From Ralstonia mannitolilytica (lineage in GTDB: Bacteria > Pseudomonadota > Gammaproteobacteria > Burkholderiales > Burkholderiaceae), in NCBI RefSeq assembly GCF_905397375.1, contig NZ_CAJPVG010000001.1, positions 930,001 to 994,000 of the forward strand: DNA of 64,000 nt, in the 5' to 3' direction. Both the position numbers and the translations under genes were made by a program. Under the pieces are notes generated by a model, which saw only the letters and a list, made by a program, of their open reading frames with translations, ran no database searches and was not told where the DNA came from. The first letter of the stretch is position 1; each line of letters begins with the position of its first letter. Below, piece by piece: positions 1 to 8,914 of this stretch.

Positions 1-1
1 G

Positions 2-889
2 GCCGCCGTGCGCAGCACGCATACCGCAGAATCGACGCAGAACAAGGCCGACGCCCAGGGCGGCGTGCCCGGCGCGCTGTCGAACCAGCCGCCGACCGCG
101 CCGCGCATGCTGCCGACCGCGCCCGCACCGGCATCGGCTTCGCAGCCCGGAGCCACCGGTCCGAACGGCCAGCCGCAGCAGCCGGCCGCCGCCAACGCGA
201 ATGCGGCCACCTCCAACGGCGTGACATCCAGTACGCGCGACACGACGACCAACTACGAAGTCGACAAGACCGTGCGTCGCACGCGCGCCGCGGTGGGTAC
301 CGTGCGCCGCCTGTCGGTGGCCGTGGTGGTCAACTATCGCGTCGACGGCAAGACCTGGAAGCCGCTGACCGAAGCCGAGATGACCAAGCTCAACGCGCTG
401 GTCAAGGATGCCGTGGGTTTTGACGCCAAGCGCGGTGATTCCGTCAACGTGGTCAACAGCCAGTTCTCGGGCACGCTGCCGGCGGCCAAGGACGACCTGC
501 CGCTCTGGAAGCAGCCGGAGATGATCCAGTACGGCATCCAGGCCGCGAAGTACGGGGCGCTTGCCATCGGCTTCCTGATCCTGGTGTTCGCGGTGATCCG
601 GCCGCTGATCCGCTCGATCGGCAAGAAGGAGGAGCCCGTCACGCCTACCTTCGTTGGTCGCGAAGGCGAAGACCCCAACGCGCCGATCATCACGGGCGCC
701 GCGGCACCCGCCGGGCCCGAGCTCGAAGGCCCGGCAGCCAATGCCGAAGACGGCGAGGATGTGCCCGAGAGCCTGCCGCAGCTCAAGAATGCCGACTTCG
801 AGAAGAAGCTCGAGACCATGCGCCGCGTCGCGCAGAGCAACCCGCGCGCGGTCGCGGCCGTCATCAAGCAATGGGTGAGTAACGAATGA
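2..889 (+). CDS. fliF: Flagellar MS-ring protein FliF, C-terminal part (5' end outside window)
   Basis: This is the C-terminal part of the inner-membrane MS-ring protein on which the flagellar basal body is built. The frame is open from base 2, so the start lies upstream. Visible in order are an Ala/Pro-rich disordered stretch, the end of the periplasmic ring-forming region (YEVDKTVRRTRAAVGTVRRL), one membrane helix at about nt 545-610, and an acidic cytoplasmic tail. The last residues (DFEKKLETMRRVAQSNPRAV and onward) are the segment that in FliF docks onto FliG and joins the MS ring to the C ring. The TGA overlaps the fliG ATG (ATGA), so the two are translationally coupled. Identification is certain; only the N-terminus is missing. 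Confidence 0.97.
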   Translation, partial: AAVRSTHTAESTQNKADAQGGVPGALSNQPPTAPRMLPTAPAPASASQPGATGPNGQPQQPAAANANAATSNGVTSSTRDTTTNYEVDKTVRRTRAAVGTVRRLSVAVVVNYRVDGKTWKPLTEAEMTKLNALVKDAVGFDAKRGDSVNVVNSQFSGTLPAAKDDLPLWKQPEMIQYGIQAAKYGALAIGFLILVFAVIRPLIRSIGKKEEPVTPTFVGREGEDPNAPIITGAAAPAGPELEGPAANAEDGEDVPESLPQLKNADFEKKLETMRRVAQSNPRAVAAVIKQWVSNE

Positions 890-1878
890 GCGCCGAAGGA
901 CTCCAACGCAGCGCCATCCTGCTGATGTCGCTGGGTGAAAACGAAGCCGCCGAGGTGCTCAAGCACCTGGGCCCGCGCGAGGTGCAGAAGCTCGGCGCGA
1001 CCATGGCAGCGCTGAAGAACGTGTCGCGCGACCGTGTCCTCGACGCCTTTGACGCGTTCTTCGTCGAAGCCGAAGACCTGCCGCTGGACGTCGATTCCAA
1101 CGAGTACATCCGCACCGTCTTCCGCAAGGCCCTGGGCGACGATCGCGCCGCCAACATCATCGACCGCATCCTCTCGGGCGGCGATACCAGCGGCATCGAA
1201 GGCCTGAAGTGGATGGATGCATCGTCGGTGGCGGAGCTGATCCGAAACGAGCACCCGCAGATCATTGCGACCATCCTCGTGCACCTGGACCGCGACCAGG
1301 CATCGGAGATCCTGACCTATTTCACCGAGCGCCTGCGCAACGACACGATCCTGCGCATCGCCACGCTCGACGGCATCCAGCCCAGCGCCCTGCGCGAGCT
1401 GAACGACGTGCTGACCAAGCTGCTGCAGGGCAACGACCATCGCAAGAAGAGTGCGATGGGCGGCGTGCTCACGGCGGCGGAAATCCTCAACCTGGTGCCG
1501 AGCGCGGTGGAGTCTTCCGTGATCGAGGGCGTGCGTTCGCGCGACCCCGAGCTGGCCGACGCCATCGTCGAGAAGATGTTCGTCTTCGACAACCTCATCG
1601 ACCTGGACAACCGCAGCCTGCAGACGCTGCTGCGCGAAGTCGGCCAGGAGATGCTGGTGGTCGCGCTCAAGGGTGCCAAGCAGGAGTTCCGCGACAAGGT
1701 GTTCGCCAACATGTCGCAGCGCGCCGGCATGATGCTCAAGGAAGAGCTGGAAGTGCTGGGCCCCGTCAAGGTGTCGGAGGTGGAGGCGCAGCAGAAGGAA
1801 ATCCTCGTCATTGCGCGCCGCCTGGCCGACGAAGGCGAGATCACCATCGGCCGCAAGGCGGAGGACGCTTATGTCTGA
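886..1878 (+). CDS. fliG: Flagellar motor switch protein FliG
   Basis: FliG is the C-ring switch protein that meets FliF on one side and the stator MotA on the other and takes part in torque generation and direction switching. Its 330 residues match the family length. The N-terminal FliF-binding domain begins EGLQRSAILLMSLGE, the middle domain has the conserved EHPQ motif (about residues 125-128, EHPQIIATILVHLDRDQASE), and the C-terminal domain carries the charged torque helix (SQRAGMMLKEELEVLGPVKV). The ATG overlaps the fliF stop. It sits in the order fliF-fliG-fliH-fliI-fliJ-fliK, as in most proteobacteria. Confidence 0.98.
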   Translation: MSAEGLQRSAILLMSLGENEAAEVLKHLGPREVQKLGATMAALKNVSRDRVLDAFDAFFVEAEDLPLDVDSNEYIRTVFRKALGDDRAANIIDRILSGGDTSGIEGLKWMDASSVAELIRNEHPQIIATILVHLDRDQASEILTYFTERLRNDTILRIATLDGIQPSALRELNDVLTKLLQGNDHRKKSAMGGVLTAAEILNLVPSAVESSVIEGVRSRDPELADAIVEKMFVFDNLIDLDNRSLQTLLREVGQEMLVVALKGAKQEFRDKVFANMSQRAGMMLKEELEVLGPVKVSEVEAQQKEILVIARRLADEGEITIGRKAEDAYV

Positions 1879-1913
1879 GCACGCCGGCCGCCATGTGCTG
1901 ACGGAGCGCTGAG

Positions 1914-2651
1914 ATGCCGCGCCCGCCGATCATTCCGCGCGACACGCTGGTCGAGTACCAGCCTTGGGAGCCGACCGACTTCGTGCGTGAGGCGGAGCGG
2001 GCAGCGCTTGAGGCGGCACCGCCCCCGCCCCCGCCCGAGCCGGAAGAGCCGCCCATTTCCGAAGAGGAATGGCAGGCCGCGCTCGATGCCGAACTCGCCA
2101 ACGCCCGCGACGAGGGCCGGCGCGACGGCTTTGCACAAGGCTTTCAGGATGGCTTTGAGCAGGGCCGCCGCCAGGGCGAAGAAGACGCCAGGCAGATCGC
2201 CGCGCTCATGCAATCGGTGCGTGAAGCCGTGGACGAGCTGAACGGCAGCGTGGCCCAGGAACTCGTCGACCTGGCGCTGCAGCTTGCGCAGCAGTTCGTG
2301 CGCGGCGCGCTGCATGCGCAGCCCGAGCGCATCCTGCCGCTGGTGCGCGAGGTCCTGGGCGATGCGTCCACCGCACCGGCACCGGCCATGCTGCGCGTGC
2401 ATGCGGACGATGCAGAGCTGATCCGTCAGACGCTGGGCGCCGAACTGGACGCCGCGGGCTGGACCCTCATCGTGGATGCCGCGATCGAGCGCGGCGGCTG
2501 CCGTGTGCAGACCCGCTTTGGCGAAACCGATGCCACGCTGCAGACGCGGTGGGCGGAACTGACCCGCGCGCTCGCCCGCGACACCGCCTGGCTTGCCAGC
2601 GAGCGTATCGAAGCCGAACGCGTGGCCGGAGGCGCGCTCCATGTCGCCTGA
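1914..2651 (+). CDS. fliH: Flagellar export ATPase regulator FliH
   Basis: FliH is the peripheral stalk and negative regulator of the type III export ATPase FliI. It forms a FliH2-FliI complex and docks it to the C ring through FliN. The 245-residue protein has an N-terminal Pro/Glu-rich stretch (residues about 25-45), then the glycine-spaced helix typical of FliH (AxxxGxxxGxxxG-like: [20 protein letters not shown], about residues 65-84) and a C-terminal alpha/beta domain. The start follows GGAGCG by about 7 nt. Only 35 nt separate it from fliG and its end overlaps the fliI start by 11 nt, so it is one operon. Confidence 0.95.
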   Translation: MPRPPIIPRDTLVEYQPWEPTDFVREAERAALEAAPPPPPPEPEEPPISEEEWQAALDAELANARDEGRRDGFAQGFQDGFEQGRRQGEEDARQIAALMQSVREAVDELNGSVAQELVDLALQLAQQFVRGALHAQPERILPLVREVLGDASTAPAPAMLRVHADDAELIRQTLGAELDAAGWTLIVDAAIERGGCRVQTRFGETDATLQTRWAELTRALARDTAWLASERIEAERVAGGALHVA

Positions 2652-4080
2652 GACCGTGCAGCCATCGGACCAGCCTGCCGCCAACAACGCCCATGTGCGG
2701 CTGTGGCAGACGCATCTGCGCCAGACCGCGCAGCGTGCCCGCCTGGCGCGCCCGGTGGTGACGTGCGGCAAGCTCACGCGCGTGGCGGGGCTCGTCATGG
2801 AGGCCGTCGGCCTGAAGCTGCCGGTCGGCAGTGCCTGCCGCGTGGAGTTGCCGCATGGCCGCCACGTGCTGGCCGAAGTGGTCGGGTTTGCCGAAGAGCG
2901 CGCCTTCCTGATGCCGCAAACCGATCTGGTGGGCGTGGTGCCCGGCGCGCGCGTTTTCCCGCTGGAGCCGCAGCGCCTGCCCGCAGACGCCGCCGACCCG
3001 ACGATTTCGCATAGCAAGTTCCTGCCCGTCGGCCCACGCCTGCTCGGCCGCGTGGTCGATGCCAACGGCGAGCCGCTCGATGGCAAGGGGCCGCTCGGCA
3101 CGCATGAAGAACTCGCCTGGGGTACGCTGAACCCCGCGCCGCTGAACCCGCTCAAGCGCAAGCCGATCGAGCATGTGCTCGACGTGGGCGTGCGCGCCAT
3201 CAATGGTCTGCTCACCGTTGGCCAGGGCCAGCGCCTGGGCCTGTTTGCCGGCTCCGGCGTGGGCAAGAGCGTGCTGCTGGGCATGATGGCCCGCTACACG
3301 CAGGCCGACGTGGTGGTAGTGGGCCTGATCGGCGAGCGCGGCCGCGAAGTGAAGGAATTCATCGACGAGATTCTTGGCGACGAAGGCCTGGCACGTTCGG
3401 CCGTGGTGGCTGCGCCGGCCGACACCTCGCCGCTGATGCGCCTGCAGGGCGCCGCTTACGCCCACACGATTGCCGAATACTTCCGCGACCGCGGCTGCAA
3501 CGTGCTGCTGATCGTCGATTCGCTCACGCGTTATGCGATGGCCCAGCGCGAAATCGCCCTGGCCATCGGCGAGCCGCCGGCCACCAAGGGCTATCCGCCC
3601 TCGGCCTTTGCCAAGCTGCCGGCGCTGGTTGAGCGTGCCGGCAACGGCATGGTCGATGCCAACGGCCGCGGCGGCTCCATCACCGCGTTCTACACCGTGC
3701 TGGCCGAAGGCGATGACCAGCAGGATCCGATTGCCGATGCGGCGCGCGCCATTCTGGACGGCCACTTCGTGCTCTCGCGCAAGCTGGCGGAGCAGGGCCA
3801 CTACCCGGCCATCGACATCGAACAGTCGATCAGCCGCGTGATGTCGGCCATCGTGCCGCGCGAGGAGCTCGACGCGGCCCGCCGCTTCAAGCAGCTCTAT
3901 GCACGCTACCAGCGCAACCGCGACCTGATTGCCGTCGGTGCGTATGCGCGCGGCAGCGACCCGGTCACCGACCAGGCCATCGCCCGCTACCCCGACATGG
4001 AAGCCTTCCTGCAGCAGGGCATGTTCGAGAACGAAAGCCGCGAGCACACGCTGCAGAAGATGCTGGGGGTGCTCGCATGA
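2641..4080 (+). CDS. fliI: Flagellum-specific ATPase FliI
   Basis: FliI is the cytoplasmic ATPase of the flagellar type III export apparatus, related to the F1 beta subunit. The Walker A loop GSGVGKS lies at about residues 204-210 and the Walker B strand LLIVDS ends at Asp293; the [20 protein letters not shown] segment that follows is typical of the T3SS/FliI ATPases. I take the ATG at 2641 as the start because GGAGG lies 8 nt before it; an upstream in-frame ATG at 2593 sits inside fliH without a ribosome site. The resulting 479 residues are slightly longer than usual, with a disordered N-terminus. Confidence 0.96.
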   Translation: MSPETVQPSDQPAANNAHVRLWQTHLRQTAQRARLARPVVTCGKLTRVAGLVMEAVGLKLPVGSACRVELPHGRHVLAEVVGFAEERAFLMPQTDLVGVVPGARVFPLEPQRLPADAADPTISHSKFLPVGPRLLGRVVDANGEPLDGKGPLGTHEELAWGTLNPAPLNPLKRKPIEHVLDVGVRAINGLLTVGQGQRLGLFAGSGVGKSVLLGMMARYTQADVVVVGLIGERGREVKEFIDEILGDEGLARSAVVAAPADTSPLMRLQGAAYAHTIAEYFRDRGCNVLLIVDSLTRYAMAQREIALAIGEPPATKGYPPSAFAKLPALVERAGNGMVDANGRGGSITAFYTVLAEGDDQQDPIADAARAILDGHFVLSRKLAEQGHYPAIDIEQSISRVMSAIVPREELDAARRFKQLYARYQRNRDLIAVGAYARGSDPVTDQAIARYPDMEAFLQQGMFENESREHTLQKMLGVLA

Positions 4081-4186
4081 GCCCGGCGCTTGACACTGTG
4101 AAGCTGCCAGCGTTGTGCAAGCCCGGGCTCAAGGCCGCGGGCCACCGGCCGATGGATTCATGTCATGGAAAGCAGGAGGTTGAAGG

Positions 4187-4651
4187 ATGACCACTGGAAC
4201 TGCGCCGTTCCGCCTCGAAACCGTGCTGGAACTGGCCCAAAAGGACACCGAGAAAGCCACCCAGGAAGTCGGGCGCCTGATGAACACGCGCGAGGCCGCC
4301 ACGCAAAAGCTGGCCCTGCTGGCTGACTATCGCCTGAACTACCACCAGCAGATGCTGGCAACGGCCGAGGGCGGCATCGATGCCACGCGCCTGCGCAACT
4401 ACGCCGCGTTCATCGATCGGCTCGGCAGCGCGGTGCATCAGCAGAAGGGCACTATCAGCGCGCTGGAGCGCCAGCTTGAAGCGAGCCGCGCGAACTGGCT
4501 CGAGAAGCAGCGCCGTGAGCAGTCGTTCGATGTACTGCGGCAGCGCCATCTCGAAGAGCAGCGCCTGCACCAGGAGCGTCGCGCGCAGCGCGAAAACGAC
4601 GAGCACGCCGCCAAACTGATCCGCATGCGCGCTGCGCAGGGCGGCAACTGA
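4187..4651 (+). CDS. fliJ: Flagellar export chaperone FliJ
   Basis: FliJ is the small coiled-coil protein that sits in the centre of the FliI hexamer, like the F1 gamma subunit, and helps deliver export substrates to FlhA. The 154 residues are almost wholly helical and charged, with heptad-like stretches (ALERQLEASRANWLEKQRRE, then RQRHLEEQRLHQERRAQREN). The ATG follows AGGAGG closely. A gap of 106 nt separates it from fliI, while the other genes here abut or overlap; I see no extra gene in that gap. Confidence 0.92.
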   Translation: MTTGTAPFRLETVLELAQKDTEKATQEVGRLMNTREAATQKLALLADYRLNYHQQMLATAEGGIDATRLRNYAAFIDRLGSAVHQQKGTISALERQLEASRANWLEKQRREQSFDVLRQRHLEEQRLHQERRAQRENDEHAAKLIRMRAAQGGN

Positions 4652-4684
4652 AACTGAATCACCGAACGTGAAGACGGAGTTCCC

Positions 4685-6238
4685 GTGGGCTTGAGTGCCA
4701 CCCCCAACGCCGCTGTCAAAGACCTGGGCGCCATGCTTTCGGCCGGCAACGCGCCTGCCGCCAAGGCATCGGCCGCGTCGTCCGGCGCCGATACGTTCGG
4801 CAACCTGCTGTCGGATCGCGTGACGCAGGAAGCCGAGCGCCGCCGCGCGACGGCGCAGTCCGCCGCCGATGACGCCGGCCGACGCGCCGATATCGCGCGC
4901 AAGGATGCTGCCCGCGCCAACGCTGCGCGTGACGACCAGGATGCCGGACCGGTGGAACGCACCCCGGGCGCGCAGGTTGAAACCACGCCCGCCAGCAGCA
5001 CCGCTAATGTGCCCAACGCCAAGCCCGCGGCTGCCGAGGATCTCGACACCGCTGCGCAGCAGACCGTTGTCGACCCGGCCGCGCAACTGGCCGCCCAGAT
5101 CGAAGCCGCCCGCCAGGCCGCGCAGCAGGCAGCTGCCGCGCAGGTGCCGGCGTCGCCCACCGCGGCGCCCTCGGCTAGCGACGCCCATGCCGACGCGATG
5201 ACGCAGCCGGCAGGCAAACCGGCCACGAACGATGCCGCCACGCTCGCCGCGCTGAACGCGGCTGCCACCAACACGCAAGGCGCGGATACTGACGCAGCGG
5301 CGTCCCAGGCGGCGGCACAGGCGCCCAACGATGCCAGCGCGAACGCGACGGCCGTGTCCAATGCGCCCACCGCGCCCACTGCTGCATTGCCCGACGGCCA
5401 TGCGCTCGCACAGACACTGGCCCGCACACGCGCCGTCGGCGACAACACGCCGCCCGGCGTGCGCCAACTGGGCAGCACGTCACAGGCCCAGAACGCAGGC
5501 GCCGAACATGGCCTGCCGCGCCGCAGCGACGCAAGCGCGCATGGCGCCGCCGGGTCAACCGCCGCCAGCGTGGCCGATGTCACCAATCGCACCGGCGGTA
5601 ACGGTACCGGCGCCGACAGCGCAGGCACGCAAGCCGATACATCCGGTGCAGGCGCGCAGTTCGAGGGCATCCTGACGCGCGCCCATGGCGACGCCAGCGC
5701 TGCCGCTCCGACCTTTGCCGTCGGCGGTGCGGGCGCCACCGGTGCCGCCGCGGCTGCGTCGATCACGCCGGCGCAAGCGCACGCACTGCCCACCTTTGGC
5801 GATGCAGCCTGGCCGCACACCATGGCAAGTCAGCTCGCGTTCATGCAGGTGCACCGCCAGTCCTCGGCGGAACTGCAACTGAACCCGGCCGAGCTGGGCG
5901 GTCTGCATGTCAAGCTGGAAGTCGACAACGGGGCGGTGAACGCCAGCTTCGTGTGCCAGCACCAGGCCGTCGCCGAACTTGTGCAAGACGCCATGCCGCG
6001 CCTGCGCGATGCCATGCACCAGGGTGGGATGCAACTCGCGCAGACGTCCGTCAGCACGGGAGACTTCAGCCAGCAGCAGGGCGCCTCGCAGGGGTCGTCG
6101 GCGCAAGGCAATGGTTCGGGTAACGGGGGCAACGGCAGCCGGTTCGGCAGCGGCGCCACGCCCGAGCGTTCGGACACGGTGGCGACGGTGCCGCGGCGCG
6201 CGTCCGCCCACGATGGCGCGATCGATACGTTTGCCTAA
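4685..6238 (+). CDS. fliK: Flagellar hook-length control protein FliK
   Basis: FliK is the secreted molecular ruler that measures the hook and switches the export gate from hook to filament substrates. The 517-residue protein has a very long Ala/Thr/Pro-rich low-complexity N-terminal and central part (about residues 1-380). The conserved Flg_hook C-terminal domain follows, with the diagnostic LQLNPAELGGLHVKLEVDNG at about residues 397-416. A Gly/Ser-rich tail closes it. The start is a GTG after a GGAG-like site, 33 nt behind fliJ. It is the last gene of the operon in this window; an intergenic region with a terminator follows. Confidence 0.93.
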   Translation: MGLSATPNAAVKDLGAMLSAGNAPAAKASAASSGADTFGNLLSDRVTQEAERRRATAQSAADDAGRRADIARKDAARANAARDDQDAGPVERTPGAQVETTPASSTANVPNAKPAAAEDLDTAAQQTVVDPAAQLAAQIEAARQAAQQAAAAQVPASPTAAPSASDAHADAMTQPAGKPATNDAATLAALNAAATNTQGADTDAAASQAAAQAPNDASANATAVSNAPTAPTAALPDGHALAQTLARTRAVGDNTPPGVRQLGSTSQAQNAGAEHGLPRRSDASAHGAAGSTAASVADVTNRTGGNGTGADSAGTQADTSGAGAQFEGILTRAHGDASAAAPTFAVGGAGATGAAAAASITPAQAHALPTFGDAAWPHTMASQLAFMQVHRQSSAELQLNPAELGGLHVKLEVDNGAVNASFVCQHQAVAELVQDAMPRLRDAMHQGGMQLAQTSVSTGDFSQQQGASQGSSAQGNGSGNGGNGSRFGSGATPERSDTVATVPRRASAHDGAIDTFA

Positions 6239-6443
6239 AGTTTTACGCGCTCCTGCCGTTACCGCTATGAAGTGCCGTACCAACGGCCGGCCGCAAGGCG
6301 ACAAAGCAGAAAGAAGGGCGGGAAATCACAACGCGAGCCGGTCGTGCATCCATGGATGAACAGCGGCCGGGAGCGTTGGAAAGAATAACAAGGGGGTCAA
6401 GTCCGACCGGCGAAGACGGGATCAAACGGGGATCACTTCGCCA

Positions 6444-6563
6444 CATCCGCCCACGGCGGATGCATAACGGACCGATGCGGTGTGTCCGAGCCGGGGGGCT
6501 GGCGCATCGCATGTTTGCCGTACTTACGGGAAAGCGCACTGACGAGGTGCGCTTTTTGTTTTT
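6444..6563 (+). ncRNA. Candidate structured small RNA downstream of fliK
   Basis: The 373-nt space between fliK and the dedA-rhodanese gene holds no recognisable protein gene, but its second half can fold into three consecutive hairpins. CATCCGCC/GGCGGATG at 6444-6462 is 8 bp with a CAC loop. CGATGCG/CGCATCG at 6473-6509 encloses AGCC/GGCT at 6489-6500. The last hairpin is a rho-independent terminator. This could be a stand-alone sRNA, the 3' UTR of the flagellar operon, or an RNA released from it. The rest of the gap (6239-6430) shows nothing I recognise. The fold was judged by eye only. Confidence 0.4.
6531..6563 (+). terminator. Rho-independent terminator after fliK / candidate sRNA
   Basis: AAAGCGCAC at 6531-6539 pairs perfectly with GTGCGCTTT at 6547-6555 around a 7-nt loop and runs into a T-rich tract. 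It can end the flagellar operon transcript or the candidate sRNA. Confidence 0.85.
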
Positions 6564-6611
6564 GCCGGTCGCGTTTTGATGGGTTGACCAAGGGTGGCCT
6601 GGTCCGCAAGC

Positions 6612-7589
6612 TCATGCGCGAGCTTCGGCCGTCTGCAGCGTGGCGGGCGACACCGAGACCACGTGCTCCACGCCGTATCCGCGCTCGACCCACGCATCGA
6701 TGCCGCCGTGCAGCGGCCGCACGCGCTTGAAGCCGCGGCTCATCAGCGTGCGCGCCAGCATGACGGCAGACGCCTCATTGGGGCACGCGCAGTAGACGAT
6801 GATCTCGCGATCGGGGCCGTCGATCTCGATGGGATGGTCGTTGCTCGACATGTCGTACAGCATCGCACCGGGAATGCGCTGCGGCTGCAGCTGGCGCGAG
6901 CTGTCGGCCCGCACGTCGATGATGACCGGCGCGGCGCCCGATTCGATCAGCGCATGCAACTCATCCGGAGAGATGCGCACCATCTCCAGCATCTTGCGAA
7001 AACGCCAGCGCTGCAGCCAGCGCACCGCCACGTAGATCGCTGCCAGCACGACGATCAGCACGATCGCACGCGTGCCCAGGATGTCGAGCTGCCGCAGCGC
7101 CTGATCGATACTGTCATGCGCGATGCGCCCGAGCATCAGCCAGATCACCGCCCACACCGCCGAGCCGGCCAGGTTGTACAGCGCGAACGTGCTGAACGGC
7201 GTGCGCATCGTGCCCAGCAGCGCGGACGACACCGTCGACAGCCCCGGAATGAACTTCGACACCAGCAGCAACGGCGCACCCCAGCGCTCGAACTGCGTGC
7301 GCGTGCGCCGCACGCACGAATCGGGCGACAACGACACGCGGCACAGCAGCGCCATCACATGCCGTCCGTAACGCCTGCCGGCGAAGTACCACAGCCCGTC
7401 GCCGAGCAGCGCGCCCGAGACGGCCGCCGGCGCCAGTTCGATCAGGTACAGCGGCCCTTGAAACGTGAGCGCCCCGGCCACCAGCAATGTCGGCACGGCG
7501 GGCAGCGGCGCGCCGGCCTGCGTCAGCAGCACATTGAGGAACACGGCAAACGCGCCGTATTCGGCGATCAGGGGGAACAGGTCGTGCAT
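6612..7589 (-). CDS. DedA-family membrane protein fused to a C-terminal rhodanese domain
   Basis: The N-terminal ~200 residues are a DedA/VTT-type membrane domain: an amphipathic entry (LTQAGAPLPAVPTLLVAGAL), a glycine-rich GDGLWYFAGRRYGRH segment, SKFIPGLSTVSSALLGTMR and further membrane helices. DedA proteins support membrane homeostasis and act in undecaprenyl-phosphate or phospholipid flipping. After a last helix comes a rhodanese domain (about residues 215-315, PVIIDVRADSS) with a YCACPNEAS loop at the active site, Cys269 and possibly Cys267. The ATG at 7589 gives 325 residues. Longer in-frame extensions would run into the divergent acetyltransferase region. Substrate and redox role are unknown. 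Confidence 0.88.
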   Translation of the reverse strand: MHDLFPLIAEYGAFAVFLNVLLTQAGAPLPAVPTLLVAGALTFQGPLYLIELAPAAVSGALLGDGLWYFAGRRYGRHVMALLCRVSLSPDSCVRRTRTQFERWGAPLLLVSKFIPGLSTVSSALLGTMRTPFSTFALYNLAGSAVWAVIWLMLGRIAHDSIDQALRQLDILGTRAIVLIVVLAAIYVAVRWLQRWRFRKMLEMVRISPDELHALIESGAAPVIIDVRADSSRQLQPQRIPGAMLYDMSSNDHPIEIDGPDREIIVYCACPNEASAVMLARTLMSRGFKRVRPLHGGIDAWVERGYGVEHVVSVSPATLQTAEARA

Positions 7590-7742
7590 GACGGGGAGGG
7601 CGCGCGGCAAAGGCAAGTGCGTCCGCCAAGTTACCGCATTCCGGCGCTGCCCGATAGCCATGTCGCCGTGTCGTGCCGGGTCTCGTGGGGTTGGGACGAA
7701 TTTGGCGCGACAATGCAGGTTTTCGCGCACCTGCCGATTGTC

Positions 7743-8312
7743 ATGTCCCCTGCACAGCCCTCCGACGTTTCCCCCGCCGCGCACAACGGCGCCATCCGGA
7801 TCCGCACCGCCACCACGGCCGATCTGCCCGCCATCGTCGCCATCTACGCGCATCACGTTCGCACCGGCACGGCGAGCTTCGAGATCGATCCGCCCGACGC
7901 GGCCGAGATGACGCGCCGCTATCAGACGCTGCACCATGCCGGCATGCCGTACATCGTCGCCGAGGCGGCCGGCGGGGAGGTGCTTGGCTATGCCTACGCC
8001 GGCCCTCATCGCGCGCGGCCCGCGTATCGCCACACGGTGGAGGATTCGATCTACCTGCACACCGACGCGCAGGGGCGGGGCGTGGGGACGTTGCTGCTAC
8101 AGGCGCTCATCGCAGAATGCCAGGCGCGCGGTTTCAAGCAGATGGTGGCCGTCGTGGGCGGCGGCCTTGAGAATGCGGGCTCGGCCAGGCTGCACGCGCG
8201 CTGCGGCTTTCGCGAGGTGGGCGTGCTGCAGGCGGTGGGTTACAAGTTCGGGCGCTGGCTCGACTGCCTGCTGATGCAGCGCACGCTGGAAGATCCGCCG
8301 CCTAGTCAATGA
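7743..8312 (+). CDS. GNAT N-acetyltransferase, phosphinothricin/methionine-sulfoximine acetyltransferase type
   Basis: This is a cytoplasmic acetyl-CoA-dependent acetyltransferase of the Pat/Bar group, whose members acetylate phosphinothricin or methionine sulfoximine and similar small amines. Evidence: RIRTATTADLPAIVAIYAHH opening, the EIDPPDAAEMTRRYQ segment, the acetyl-CoA loop DAQGRGVGTLLLQALI (about residues 107-122), and the C-terminal HARCGFREVGVLQAVGYKFG stretch that is typical of the group. I chose ATG 7743 (189 residues); ATG 7713 is possible and would add 10 residues. Neither has a clear ribosome site. The 3' end overlaps the convergent lipoprotein gene by 11 nt. Confidence 0.85.
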   Translation: MSPAQPSDVSPAAHNGAIRIRTATTADLPAIVAIYAHHVRTGTASFEIDPPDAAEMTRRYQTLHHAGMPYIVAEAAGGEVLGYAYAGPHRARPAYRHTVEDSIYLHTDAQGRGVGTLLLQALIAECQARGFKQMVAVVGGGLENAGSARLHARCGFREVGVLQAVGYKFGRWLDCLLMQRTLEDPPPSQ

Positions 8313-8469
8313 TGTCCGCGCACGCATCCGTCGGCGCGGCGGCCACGTGACCGACCAGCGGCACCATCTTGAGCCCCGCCGAAGCCACGCGGCACGGCGC
8401 GGCAACGACACCGCAGCCCGAGAGCAGTGCGGCGCCCAGAACAGTCATGGCCAGGAGGAGGCGTTTCAT
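8302..8469 (-). CDS. Small lipoprotein, 55 aa
   Basis: A short protein with a classic lipoprotein signal: MKRLLLAMTVLGAALLSGC, with the lipobox LLSGC putting the lipidated cysteine at residue 19. The mature part is only about 37 residues (GVVAAPCRVASAGLKMVPLV and onward) with a second and third Cys and a mildly hydrophobic stretch. AGGAGG lies just before the ATG. It resembles the short betaproteobacterial lipoproteins now filed under DUF6726, but I cannot verify that. Function unknown. Convergent with the acetyltransferase gene. Confidence 0.7.
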   Translation of the reverse strand: MKRLLLAMTVLGAALLSGCGVVAAPCRVASAGLKMVPLVGHVAAAPTDACADIID

Positions 8470-8914
8470 CGTCGGTCGGTCCAAAGGCGAGCATGAAGCG
8501 GCCGGCGAGCGTGCACGGCGCAGAATGTCGCGCAGTGTGACACAGGTGTGCGCCCCCAGCCTGTGTGCGAGTGTCTCCGGACGTTGCGGTCCGTGCGCCG
8601 CGGTGCCATTGCGCAACGCGAAAAAAACAGCCCGCTCCTCGCGTTCGCCCATCGCACAACGCTGACTTTCAGCGAAAAAGTCACATCTTCTGTTTGCGCA
8701 AATTCGCGGATGATCCCTTGCCGCAGGCCGCTAAACCAGTGTTGATGCGGGTTTTCCCGCAATTTCACATATCGCAACAATAAATTGCCTGTCGCGACAT
8801 TTATTGTCGCAACAGGCTCGCCTACGATGGCTTCATCGAATGCGGCGCCGCAGCGAAAAAGTCCGGATATCAGACACTGCCCGACGCGCTGCGCCCCCTC
8901 TTGGAGAAGACATC
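8470..8914. other. 445-nt intergenic region upstream of the FDxYT-repeat gene
   Basis: No convincing protein gene is seen here. It holds a 6-bp hairpin with a TTTT loop (TGCGGG/CCCGCA, 8746-8761), a CACAGG/CCTGTG inverted pair near 8540-8565, and the palindromic AT-rich operator-like element annotated separately. The last 120 nt are probably the promoter and leader of the repeat-protein gene. Confidence 0.5.
8773..8810. promoter_or_regulatory. Inverted operator-like element, CRACAATAAAT arms
   Basis: GCAACAATAAAT (8774-8785) and its inverted copy ATTTATTGTCGC (8799-8810) form 12-nt arms matching at 11 positions, around a 13-nt centre. It lies about 105-140 nt before the start of the repeat-protein gene. 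A closely related arm pair occurs at 12122-12158, in front of fsr, which suggests one shared regulator. The regulator is not identified. Confidence 0.5.

Noticed and set aside
8746..8761. Hairpin TGCGGG-TTTT-CCCGCA as a terminator
   Set aside because: Only 6 bp with no T run on either strand, and no gene ends just before it on the plus strand.
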